Shown: in pieces, positions 1 to 5,644 of the stretch
How positions within the stretch are numbered: the stretch's first letter is position 1
Layout of the letters: each line of letters begins with the position of its first letter
DNA from: Bacillota bacterium
GTDB taxonomy: Bacteria > Bacillota > Clostridia > Christensenellales > Borkfalkiaceae
Assembly (NCBI GenBank): GCA_021768985.1
Contig: JAETTR010000019.1
Coordinates: forward strand, 1 to 13,151
Direction of reading: 5' to 3'
DNA length: 13,151 nucleotides
Notes under the pieces: generated by a model
What the model was told of the DNA's origin: nothing
The model's database searches: none
The model's input: the letters and a program-made list of their open reading frames with translations, nothing else
Translations under genes and position numbers: made by a program

Positions 1-179
1 GTCACGCCGAAGAATTGCGCCAGCTTGACGATTACGTAGCCGTCGGGCACCGTTTTGCCCGTTTCGTAGTTCGAGAGCGACCGCTGGTCGATTCCCGTCG
101 CGGCGGCGACGTCTTTTTGCCGCAAATCGCGGTCTTCCCGCAATTCCCGAATTCTGTTCGCAGAAAAATTTTTCTCCAT
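1..179 (-). CDS. XRE-family helix-turn-helix regulator, N-terminal part (cut by window edge)
   Basis: Reading leftwards from ATG at 179-177, the frame stays open to the window edge and gives 59 residues beginning MEKNFSANRIRELREDRDLR. The segments LRQKDVAAATGIDQRSLSNY and YETGKTVPD are the classic Cro/C1 (HTH_3) helix-turn-helix with its following helix. It should be a DNA-binding cytoplasmic repressor or activator; the target and C-terminal domain are not visible. The start fits the usual XRE N-terminus, but no strong Shine-Dalgarno site lies upstream (only a weak GAGTAAA). A possible promoter is TTGATA (230-235) with TATTTT (207-212) 17 bp apart on the minus strand. It interleaves with a rightward promoter at 214-242, and a TGAT-TT-ATCA dyad at 225-234 could be an operator. 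Family call secure; role unknown. Confidence 0.85.
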   Translation of the reverse strand, partial: MEKNFSANRIRELREDRDLRQKDVAAATGIDQRSLSNYETGKTVPDGYVIVKLAQFFGV

Positions 180-213
180 GTCGTATATTTTACTCTGATT
201 TTTCTAAAAATAC

Positions 214-242
214 TTGACATACTATGATTTATCAATTATAAT
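214..242 (+). promoter_or_regulatory. Consensus sigma-A promoter, no gene downstream
   Basis: TTGACA (214-219), 17 bp spacer, TATAAT (237-242): a perfect vegetative promoter pointing right. Transcription would start near 249 and reach the hairpin at 325-360. No ORF with a ribosome site lies between. It overlaps the probable promoter of the leftward XRE gene, so one protein could control both. Confidence 0.65.
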
Positions 243-281
243 GCGAATATACTAATTATTTGGTATTTTTGATATAATCAG

Positions 282-310
282 TTGATCTGAAAGAAAAAAC
301 CGTTTATACT
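282..310 (+). promoter_or_regulatory. Second rightward promoter-like sequence before the hairpin
   Basis: TTGATC (282-287), 17 bp, TATACT (305-310). Good spacing and 4-5 of 6 matches in each box, but the surrounding DNA is very AT-rich, so a chance match is possible. The predicted start near 317 would run straight into the 325-360 hairpin. Confidence 0.35.
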
Positions 311-324
311 GCAAATATTTTCAT

Positions 325-360
325 CGAAACGCCGCAGGCAAAATTGCCTGCGGCGTTTCG
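325..360 (-). terminator. Strong hairpin downstream of the lipid kinase gene, terminator-like
   Basis: Perfect 17-nt arms at 325-341 and 344-360 (CGAAACGCCGCAGGCAA and its complement), with a tiny AA-centred loop. It lies 27 nt beyond the stop of the leftward kinase gene and also closes the rightward promoter region. No long T-run follows immediately on either strand, so termination is inferred from stem strength and position. It could serve both directions. Confidence 0.55.
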
Positions 361-387
361 TAATCGATTTTTAATTTTAAGAAAAAG

Positions 388-1233
388 TTATACGCGCACG
401 GTGTATTCGGTAACGCCGAGCACCGTTTCGCCGTCGATCTGCAACGCGCACGGCTTGTAGAATTTTACCGTAATTTCCTTTCCCGTAAAGACCTTTACCA
501 TGTTCGTCTTTTTCACGTGCTCACCCTTGAAGATGGTCGGGAAGGCGATCAGCGTTCTCAGTTTTCCCTTGCCGTACATGATGCAGGCGGAAACTTTTTT
601 GTCGCTTCCGAGCCGTTCCTGCGCGGGCGTGGGAATCATGCCTCCGCCGTAATATCTGCCGTTCATCGTGGGCGCGATCCAGACTTTTTTAAAGACATGC
701 TCTTTCCCGTCCACCGTCACTTTTGCGGTGCGCGGTTTGAAGTGGAACAGCAATCCCTTTATGGCGATCGAGGTATAGTTAACCGGTTTGTTTGCGGCGC
801 GGAGCTTGTCGCCGACTTCGCAGCAATAGCCGTCAATGCCGAACCCGATTCCGTTTAAGAACTTCTGCGTTCTGCCGTTCACGGTCACGGCGGGCAGATT
901 TTTGAGATACTCGTCGATGCAGACGGGCGCGTCGCCCCGTTTGCGTCCGATGTCGCTCCAGAAATCGTTGCCGTTTCCCGCGGCGTAATAGTAAACGGAG
1001 TGCTTGCCGAGAAGGTCGCCCGAATCGTTGATAAAGCGGTTCAGCGTGCCGTCGCCGCCTACGAGGAGCACCGTTTCGGATTCGCCGAGCGCGGTAAGGT
1101 ATTCGTGCAGATTCAGTTTGGTAACGTCGTTCAATTCGAACTCATCGTTCGGGAGCAGCGCCTTCAATTCGGACTCGACGGGCTGGCTTGCCACGTGTCC
1201 GGAAAGCGGATTGTATAGTACGTGAAAATTCAT
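388..1233 (-). CDS. Diacylglycerol kinase family (DagK/YegS/LCB5-like) lipid kinase
   Basis: 281 residues, close to the usual ~290-300 for bacterial DAGK_cat proteins. Visible family motifs in order are: N-terminal YNPLSG (7-12) in place of the usual NP-SG; nucleotide loop VGGDGTLNRFIND (58-70); AAGNGNDF (84-91); GIGFGIDGY (128-136); GGGMIPTPxA (196-204); QIDGE (265-269). Members phosphorylate diacylglycerol or a related lipid with ATP at the inner membrane face; the actual substrate cannot be told from sequence. The ATG at 1233-1231 has AAAGGAA 6 nt upstream. The gene stands alone, with promoter TAGACG-17-TATGAT (1294-1266) overlapped by an inverted repeat and a hairpin after the stop. The tail after the last motif is short and ends EYTVRV. 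Confidence 0.88.
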   Translation of the reverse strand: MNFHVLYNPLSGHVASQPVESELKALLPNDEFELNDVTKLNLHEYLTALGESETVLLVGGDGTLNRFINDSGDLLGKHSVYYYAAGNGNDFWSDIGRKRGDAPVCIDEYLKNLPAVTVNGRTQKFLNGIGFGIDGYCCEVGDKLRAANKPVNYTSIAIKGLLFHFKPRTAKVTVDGKEHVFKKVWIAPTMNGRYYGGGMIPTPAQERLGSDKKVSACIMYGKGKLRTLIAFPTIFKGEHVKKTNMVKVFTGKEITVKFYKPCALQIDGETVLGVTEYTVRV

Positions 1234-1265
1234 GACGGTTTCCTTTGTAATAAGATTATGTTACT

Positions 1266-1294
1266 ATCATACACGAAAATTCGGATTTCGTCTA
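1266..1294 (-). promoter_or_regulatory. Sigma-A promoter of the lipid kinase gene
   Basis: On the minus strand: TAGACG (1294-1289), 17 bp, TATGAT (1271-1266). The start site would be near 1259, giving a leader of about 26 nt that carries the AAAGGAA ribosome site. The -35 box overlaps the inverted repeat at 1281-1315. Confidence 0.6.
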
Positions 1295-1315
1295 CTTTTT
1301 TTCGACAAAATCCGA
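1281..1315 (-). repeat. Inverted repeat over the -35 region (possible operator)
   Basis: Arms TCGGATTTCGTC (1281-1292) and GACAAAATCCGA (1304-1315) match at 11 of 12 positions around an 11-nt T-rich centre. It covers the -35 box and the DNA just upstream, and lies outside the predicted transcript. A protein-binding site is therefore more likely than an RNA hairpin. Confidence 0.5.
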
Positions 1316-1370
1316 GTATTTTTGCGTATGGAATTTTTGGGGAAAGCACCGTTTGCGGTTTCGGCTTTTC

Positions 1371-1604
1371 CTAATCGGTGATATTTTCGGGCGCAAATAA
1401 CGGGGAGTCGAAAAACTCCCGCAGCGTGATTTTCAGTCCGGCGCAGACGCCGTAAACGGTGGAAAGTTTCACGGTGGCGCTTCTCGTCATTGTGACAATG
1501 GTAGGGCGGGGAACGCCGCTTAAATTCGCCAGAGCGTTTACCGTGATTTGTTTCTCTTTCACGTATTCGAGAATTCTTGCGTATACCGCGTCTACCAATC
1601 GCAT
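1371..1604 (-). CDS. Small XRE-type helix-turn-helix regulator
   Basis: 77 residues starting MRLVDAVYARILEYVKEKQI. The segment TVNALANLSGVPRPTIVTMT (21-40) is a helix-turn-helix of the Cro/C1 type, followed by LSTVYGVCAGLKITLREFFD (47-66), the usual last helices of the fold. It has no second domain, so it is a stand-alone DNA-binding protein, probably dimeric. The ATG at 1604-1602 is preceded by GTGAGG with 6 nt spacing; the longer upstream reading frame has no ribosome site and crosses the promoter. Promoter ACGACA-17-TATACT lies upstream, and three copies of a 15-bp sequence surround it, which suggests autoregulation. Its place directly downstream of veg, separated by a terminator, may be incidental. 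Target genes unknown. Confidence 0.8.
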   Translation of the reverse strand: MRLVDAVYARILEYVKEKQITVNALANLSGVPRPTIVTMTRSATVKLSTVYGVCAGLKITLREFFDSPLFAPENITD

Positions 1605-1624
1605 AGGATACCTCACAGTTGTAA

Positions 1625-1639
1625 ATTGGTGTGCCAACG
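1625..1639 (-). promoter_or_regulatory. Third copy of a 15-bp repeat at the start site of the small regulator gene
   Basis: Reads CGTTGGCACACCAAT on the minus strand and matches 13 of 15 bases of 1671-1685 (CGTTGGCGCACCAAC). It spans the predicted start site (near 1638) of the regulator gene and is itself a GTTGG/CCAAt dyad. Operator role is inferred. Confidence 0.4.
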
Positions 1640-1644
1640 CTTTC

Positions 1645-1673
1645 AGTATATAAAATCGGTAAAAAAATGTCGT
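1645..1673 (-). promoter_or_regulatory. Promoter of the small XRE regulator
   Basis: Minus strand ACGACA (1673-1668), 17 bp, TATACT (1650-1645). The -10 matches 5 of 6; the -35 keeps only the GACA half. The -35 overlaps the foot of the veg terminator. Confidence 0.5.
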
Positions 1674-1701
1674 TGGCGCACCAACAGTTGGTACGCCGAC
1701 G
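1661..1701 (-). terminator. Intrinsic terminator of veg
   Basis: On the minus strand CGTCGGCGTACCAAC (1701-1687), centre T, GTTGGTGCGCCAACG (1685-1671), then ACA and seven Ts (1667-1661). The stem has 13 of 15 pairs as perfect complements, the other two being G-U capable in RNA. It begins about 20 nt after the veg stop. An A-run at the other foot could make it work in both directions. Confidence 0.8.
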
Positions 1702-1720
1702 ATTTTTTTGCGATACGTGT

Positions 1721-1972
1721 TTATTCCGCTTTTTTTGCGGGCTGAATTTTTACGCTGCCGCAGAGCACTTCGGCGTACGAATAAGAGGTCTTTCCCAAAA
1801 AGTTTTTGTCGTTGGGGCGCACGGTGAACAGAGCGGGGTACACGCCCGAAAGCTCTCCGCAATACCGCAGTACCTTGTTCCGCCCGAGGTTGACGGTAAC
1901 GTCCACTTGCCGTTGAAAGTATTCCGAAATCGTCTTTTTAATCAGGGCGACGCTCCCCGTTTGCTTAATCAT
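1721..1972 (-). CDS. veg: Veg family protein
   Basis: 83 residues, the size of the Veg family (~85). Diagnostic stretches are VTVNLGRNKVLRYCGELSGV (25-44), YPALFTVRP (45-53) and SYSYAEVLCGSVKI (63-76), matching the family pattern of a basic G-R-(N/R)-(K/R) loop, a YPS/A-x-F strand and SYSYADVL. In Bacillus subtilis Veg is a small, highly transcribed cytoplasmic protein linked to biofilm matrix expression; its biochemical role is unsettled. The neighbourhood agrees: veg commonly lies near ispE. The ATG at 1972 lacks a well-placed ribosome site (GGGGAAAGAAG is about 14 nt away). GGGGAG inside the frame, before CTG-ATT codons 9-10, leaves open a shorter non-ATG start nearer the family N-terminus. 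TATAAT lies 28 nt upstream. Confidence 0.88.
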   Translation of the reverse strand: MIKQTGSVALIKKTISEYFQRQVDVTVNLGRNKVLRYCGELSGVYPALFTVRPNDKNFLGKTSYSYAEVLCGSVKIQPAKKAE

Positions 1973-2000
1973 ACGGCAATGATTGACTTCTTTCCCCAAA

Positions 2001-2006
2001 ATTATA
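2001..2006 (-). promoter_or_regulatory. -10 box of the veg promoter
   Basis: TATAAT on the minus strand (2006-2001), 28 nt before the veg ATG, giving a leader of about 22 nt. No convincing -35 is seen at 16-18 bp, so only the -10 is supported. Confidence 0.45.
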
Positions 2007-2019
2007 CCGTTCCCGCCGC

Positions 2020-2048
2020 GAATAATCCGCTTTGCCGCCGCATAGGAT
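2020..2048 (+). promoter_or_regulatory. Possible sigma-E-type sporulation promoter for the SPOCS/LysM gene
   Basis: GAATAAT (2020-2026), 14 bp, CATAGGAT (2041-2048). The mother-cell sigma-E pattern is roughly KMATATT-N14-CATACANT, so both boxes match well with exact spacing. No sigma-A promoter is evident here. The start near 2055 would leave about 24 nt with the GGGAG ribosome site. Confidence 0.45.
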
Positions 2049-2078
2049 AGAGGGAAACCAAGATCGGGAGATAATTTT

Positions 2079-3557
2079 ATGATACAGCAATCGGAAACCT
2101 TTCGCGGATACGGCAAGCTCGGCGCGATGACCGCGCAGACCGCGGTGGAATGCCGCTTCGGGCAGGAAGTGGGAACGGTGCTCTCCGTTCACGCGGCTTG
2201 CGTCCTGACGGGAACGGAAGCGGGAAACGGGGAAGTGCGTTACTTCGGGAAAGCGCATTTTTCGATCGTGTACGAAGATTCGGAAAAGCACGTGTGCCGT
2301 GCGGAGAAGGGAGTGGAGTTCACCGCGGTCGCCAAAGACGAGCGCTGTTATCCCGCTCTGACGCCCCGCGCGAGTCTGGCGGTGGAGAACGTGTCCGTCC
2401 GCCGCGAGGGCGCGAGCGTGTACGTTACGGCGCTTCTCGGCGCGGATATCGCGCTGTTCGGCGAACAGAGCTTCGAATACCTCGCGGGCGGCGAGCTCGT
2501 GCTGAAACGGGAGCCCTCCACCCTGATCGTCGCGCACCTGTGCGGCGGCGCGGCGGAAACGGAGGACGAATTCGATACGGAGTTCGTCGGCGATATTTTG
2601 CAGCATTCGGAAACGGTGAACGTGACCGACCTCGTCTGCGAAACGGGCGTTTTGAAAATCGAAGGGGAAATCAATCTCGGCGTGCTCGCGCTCAAAGCGG
2701 ACGGCTCGCCCGTTTCCTTCGAGCGGCTGGTGCCGTTCCGTCTGGAACTGCCCTGCGATTCCGCTTCCTTCGGTTGCGCGGCGGAAGCGCGGGTTTCCGT
2801 GCTCGGCACGACCATTCACGCCGACACCGACGAAACGAAGGGCAGATGCCGGATCGCCGCCGAGTTCACGTTGAGCGCGGAGGGGTGCGTGTACGAGGAG
2901 CTCGCCGTGGATACGGCGACGGACGCTTTTTCGCAGACGAACGAACTTACGCTCACCTACGGGAACGCGGAGTGCGGCGGCGCGGGCGGAATCTCCCGCG
3001 TAACGGAGCGGATCTCGGGAAAGTGCGCGCTGTCGGCGCCCATTGATTTTTCGGACGTCTTGCAGGCGGTCACCCTGCAACGCGCGGAAGCGAACCTCGT
3101 TCACGGAGAGGACGGCGCGCGGGTGGAGGGCGTGGTGCTCGCGACCCTGCTCGTCATGGGCACGGACGGAACCCACCGCGGCGTGGAAATCAGCCTGCCC
3201 TTCTCGGTGCCCGTAAACGCGGAGAACTGCGAGGCGAACGTGCTCGTGTGCGGCACCTCGGCGCGGCAGAAGCAGGAAGGGGAGATCGACGCGGACGCCA
3301 CGTTGAAGATCACGCTGTGCGAAAAGAAAACGGTAAAAGCGAAGTTCGTGGTGGCGGCGGAAGAGGGCGCGCCTCTGCCCGTGAACGACAGCGCGGTGAG
3401 CGTGTATATCCCCCGCGCGGGCGACGGGCTCTGGGAGCTTTCGAAGAGCCTGAACAAATCCCCCGAGGAAGTTTCGGCGAGCAATCCCGATATCGAATTC
3501 CCCGTCAAGGAAGGACAGCGGGTCATCGTATACCGTAAAAAAAATCTCCGCGCATAA
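2079..3557 (+). CDS. SPOCS (DUF3794)-domain protein with C-terminal LysM, probable spore envelope protein
   Basis: 492 residues, no signal peptide and no membrane helix. The N-terminal ~430 residues are beta-rich and show repeated SPOCS-like units at about 30-125, 180-270 and 300-400, each with a central run of alternating hydrophobic residues (for example INLGVLALKADGSPVSFERL and VLATLLVMGTDGTHRGVEIS). Residues 444-486 are a LysM module (GDGLWELSKSLNKSPEEVSA ... NPDIE ... GQRVIVY), which binds peptidoglycan-type glycans. Proteins of this design occur in endospore formers and are thought to join coat or cortex assembly, as SpoVID and SafA do. The start ATG has GGGAG 8 nt upstream. The place next to ispE is one I associate with Clostridia. 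Exact role unproven. Confidence 0.82.
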   Translation: MIQQSETFRGYGKLGAMTAQTAVECRFGQEVGTVLSVHAACVLTGTEAGNGEVRYFGKAHFSIVYEDSEKHVCRAEKGVEFTAVAKDERCYPALTPRASLAVENVSVRREGASVYVTALLGADIALFGEQSFEYLAGGELVLKREPSTLIVAHLCGGAAETEDEFDTEFVGDILQHSETVNVTDLVCETGVLKIEGEINLGVLALKADGSPVSFERLVPFRLELPCDSASFGCAAEARVSVLGTTIHADTDETKGRCRIAAEFTLSAEGCVYEELAVDTATDAFSQTNELTLTYGNAECGGAGGISRVTERISGKCALSAPIDFSDVLQAVTLQRAEANLVHGEDGARVEGVVLATLLVMGTDGTHRGVEISLPFSVPVNAENCEANVLVCGTSARQKQEGEIDADATLKITLCEKKTVKAKFVVAAEEGAPLPVNDSAVSVYIPRAGDGLWELSKSLNKSPEEVSASNPDIEFPVKEGQRVIVYRKKNLRA

Positions 3558-3589
3558 AGCGCGGTTGACAAAAATGCTTCGGATCACAG

Positions 3590-3631
3590 ACGGGCGGACG
3601 GCAGAAAAACTCTTGCAATTCCGCCCGTTTT
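3590..3631 (+). terminator. Hairpin after the SPOCS/LysM gene, overlapping the ispE promoter
   Basis: ACGGGCGGA (3590-3598) pairs perfectly with TCCGCCCGT (3620-3628), followed by a short T-run (3628-3631). CACA and TGTG on the outside can extend it. The 21-nt loop contains the ispE -35 box. A moderate terminator at best, because the T-run is short. Confidence 0.4.
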
Positions 3632-3641
3632 GTGGTACAAT
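3613..3641 (+). promoter_or_regulatory. Sigma-A promoter of ispE, leaderless arrangement
   Basis: TTGCAA (3613-3618), 17 bp, TACAAT (3636-3641), then 7 nt and the ispE ATG at 3649. The predicted start site falls on 3648-3649, so the mRNA would have no leader. Confidence 0.7.
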
Positions 3642-3648
3642 GAAAGGG

Positions 3649-4575
3649 ATGAATACGGCAAGGGTAAACGCGTATGCAAAACTCAATCTTACGCTCGATA
3701 TCACGGGCGCGGAGAACGGCTTTCATTTGCTCGATTCTCTTGTCGTCACGGTCGATCTTTTCGATAAGATCGTCGTAAAAAAGCGCAAGGACCGTCTGGT
3801 GTCCGTCGTCATGCACGGCATGGGGAGCGAGCAGATTCCGCCCGAGTGCAACAACGCGCAAAGGGCGGGCGAGGCGTTCGTTGAGCGGTTTTCCACGACG
3901 GGCGCGCAGATCACCGTATACAAGAACATTCCCGTAGGCGCGGGCATGGGCGGCTCGTCGGCGGACGCGGCGGGCGTGCTGAACGCCCTCGCGAAGTTAT
4001 ACCGTATCTCGGACACGGGTGCCCTGAAGGAGCTCGCCGATTCGCTCGGCAGCGACACGGGGTACCTGCTCGAGGGCGGCTGGGCGCGGATACGGGGCAG
4101 GGGAGAGCAAGTCACGCCGATCGCGGACATGCCCCCCATGCACTTCCTCGCGCTTGCGCCCAGGTCGGGCGTGAGCACGGCGGCGTGTTACGCCGCTTAC
4201 GACCGCTTACACGCGGACACGGTACCCTCCGAAGCGGACATGCCCCGCACGGAACGCGTTCTGGAACTGCTCCTGTCGGGCAATCCCGCATGGGCGGCGC
4301 GTCTTACGGGCAACGCGCTGTTCGGGGCGGCGAAAGAGCTGAACCCCGAGGTGCGGGAGGCGTACCTTGCGTTAAAAGAATTTTCGCCGCTCGGCGTGTT
4401 CATGACGGGCTCGGGAAGCGCCTGTTGCGCGGCGTTCGAAACGCGCGAATTGTGCGAGTGGGCGAAGAGCCGCTACAAAGGAAAATTCCGCGCGTACGTA
4501 TTAAAAAGCGTGGAACCGAAAAAAATCAAAGAGAGCAAAAATCCGTTTGTCCTCGGCGAAGGGGAAGGCGAATAA
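3649..4575 (+). CDS. ispE: 4-(cytidine-5'-diphospho)-2-C-methyl-D-erythritol kinase
   Basis: 308 residues of the GHMP kinase superfamily. IspE phosphorylates CDP-methylerythritol at the 2-OH with ATP in the MEP isoprenoid pathway, in the cytoplasm. Seen: NAYAKLNLTLDI (8-19) with the substrate lysine (K11); NGFHLLDSL (23-31) in place of the usual DGYH; the ATP loop PVGAGMGGSSADAAG (95-109); GSDTGYLLEGGWARIRGRGE (134-153) with the catalytic aspartate D136; and TGSGSACCAAF (253-263). About 20 extra residues at the C-terminus are charged and look unstructured. ATG 3649 is chosen because it gives the family N-terminus. ATGs at 3565 and 3640 lie upstream of or inside the promoter, and AAAGGG directly touches ATG 3649, too close to act as a ribosome site. 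Stop is 14 nt before the next gene, so the two form an operon. Confidence 0.95.
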   Translation: MNTARVNAYAKLNLTLDITGAENGFHLLDSLVVTVDLFDKIVVKKRKDRLVSVVMHGMGSEQIPPECNNAQRAGEAFVERFSTTGAQITVYKNIPVGAGMGGSSADAAGVLNALAKLYRISDTGALKELADSLGSDTGYLLEGGWARIRGRGEQVTPIADMPPMHFLALAPRSGVSTAACYAAYDRLHADTVPSEADMPRTERVLELLLSGNPAWAARLTGNALFGAAKELNPEVREAYLALKEFSPLGVFMTGSGSACCAAFETRELCEWAKSRYKGKFRAYVLKSVEPKKIKESKNPFVLGEGEGE

Positions 4576-4589
4576 AAAAGGAGAACGGC

Positions 4590-5486
4590 ATGGAAGAGAG
4601 GATCATCGACAACGAGCGCGAAATCAAAATCAAGCGCAGGCGGGAGGGCGACGACGTCGTGGACGCGCTTGCGGACGGCGGCGAGGAAGCACTTCCCGAA
4701 GAGGAGCTCGTGCTCGAGCTGCCCGAGGAGGAGTACGACGAGGACCTCGTGGGACTCACTCCTTCGCAGTTGAAGGAGGAGCTCGAACGCCGCGAACGGG
4801 CGTTGCGGGAGGCGCGCGAGGAGAGCGAAAAGCTGACCCTTGCGGGCGCGGAAAAACTCGGCGAGGGCGCGTTCGAAGAGGCGGAGAGCTTCTTTGCGCA
4901 GGCGCTCGCCTACGACCCCGAAAACGCGGAGGCGGGCAAGGGCGTGTGGCAGGCGCGCACGAAGGAGTTTGCCGATTACGAGCCGTTCTATCAAAAAGAA
5001 AACGCCGAAGAGCTCGGCGGCGCGCCGGAAGAAGTGCGCGCGTTCGTGAAGGAGCGCGCGGGCGCGCGGCTGGAAGGGGAGCGGGAAGCCTTCCGCGCGG
5101 AGGAGCGGCCCCTGCGCGAGAAGGTGGAAGAGAGCATGGAGTTCCGCCGCGGGTACTTCCGCGACAACCGCAATTATTTTCTCGTGCGGTTCGGCATCTT
5201 TTTCGGACTCTTCGCTTTGTGCCTCGTCGGCGCGGGGATCTCCGCGAGCTTCATCTATTCCACGCGCGGGATCACGCCGATCGTGCTGATCGCCTGTTTC
5301 GGGGGCGCGGCGCTCGTCATGCTCGCCGTGGCAATCGTGTTCGCGCGCAAGCTCGTCGTGGCGAACAGGCTGTGTCGCGAGAACGAGAAACTCTCCTCTA
5401 CGGAGGACGGCGCGCGGCTCGCCTATTTGCAGGACCGGTTGCACTGTCTGGATCTCGTATTGGACGGCGCGGAACGGGAAGATTAA
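4590..5486 (+). CDS. Unrecognised TPR-like membrane protein co-transcribed with ispE
   Basis: 298 residues, function not recognised. Residues 1-55 are very rich in acidic and basic residues (KIKRRREGDD, EEALPEEELVLELPEEEYDE). Residues 55-81 look like a charged coiled coil (QLKEELERRERALREAREES). Residues 84-115 form one TPR-like helix pair (AGAEKLGEGAFEEAESFFAQ, then ALAYDPENAEA). Residues 116-190 are charged helix. Two membrane helices follow at about 197-223 and 229-252 with a short polar turn, then a 45-residue tail. Both ends probably face the cytoplasm. No signal peptide or catalytic motif. AAAAGGAG lies 6 nt before the ATG, and the gene follows ispE by 14 nt and ends at a strong terminator. 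It may be a scaffold; this is a guess. Confidence 0.8.
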   Translation: MEERIIDNEREIKIKRRREGDDVVDALADGGEEALPEEELVLELPEEEYDEDLVGLTPSQLKEELERRERALREAREESEKLTLAGAEKLGEGAFEEAESFFAQALAYDPENAEAGKGVWQARTKEFADYEPFYQKENAEELGGAPEEVRAFVKERAGARLEGEREAFRAEERPLREKVEESMEFRRGYFRDNRNYFLVRFGIFFGLFALCLVGAGISASFIYSTRGITPIVLIACFGGAALVMLAVAIVFARKLVVANRLCRENEKLSSTEDGARLAYLQDRLHCLDLVLDGAERED

Positions 5487-5500
5487 AAAACGCGTTTTGA

Positions 5501-5529
5501 AAATCCCGCGGTTTCCCGCGGGATTTTTT
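5501..5529 (+). terminator. Intrinsic terminator of the ispE operon
   Basis: AAATCCCGCGG (5501-5511), loop TTTC, CCGCGGGATTT (5516-5526) and a T-run through 5529. Perfect 11-bp stem 14 nt after the stop. Confidence 0.92.
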
Positions 5530-5561
5530 CCTTTTTTCGCGGAAAAATTTTAAAAAAGGTA

Positions 5562-5590
5562 TTTACAACGCGCGACTTTTCCTTTATAAT
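5562..5590 (+). promoter_or_regulatory. Sigma-A promoter of the APH-fold kinase gene
   Basis: TTTACA (5562-5567), 17 bp, TATAAT (5585-5590). Start near 5597 gives a leader of about 48 nt with an AGGAGG site, unlike the leaderless genes nearby. Confidence 0.75.
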
Positions 5591-5644
5591 ATTTGCGGAA
5601 AAGAATTGCGGGATAAAACCCCGCGCGAAACAGGAGGAAACATT

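Noticed and set aside
1340..1371. Imperfect hairpin after the small regulator gene (GGAAAAGC..ACCG / CGGT GCTTTCC)
   Set aside because: The stem has a 4-nt bulge and no T-run follows on the minus strand, so a terminator is not supported.
3548..3564. CCGCGC-ATAAA-GCGCGG hairpin over the SPOCS/LysM stop codon
   Set aside because: Only six pairs and no T-run after it. The hairpin at 3590-3628 is the better terminator candidate.
3565..3648. Upstream ATGs (3565, 3640) as ispE starts
   Set aside because: They add residues that do not belong to the IspE N-terminus; 3565 precedes the promoter and 3640 lies in the -10 box.
1965..3704. Very long minus-strand open frame (579 codons) opposite the SPOCS/LysM gene
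   Set aside because: It is the high-GC antisense shadow of a real gene: arginine- and histidine-rich with no recognisable domain, and it runs across promoters, the ribosome site and the veg start.
4547..5500. Plus-strand open frame rich in Arg and Gly overlapping the TPR-like membrane protein
   Set aside because: Frame-shifted shadow caused by GC-rich codons. The other frame has the ribosome site, membrane helices and fitting stop before the terminator.
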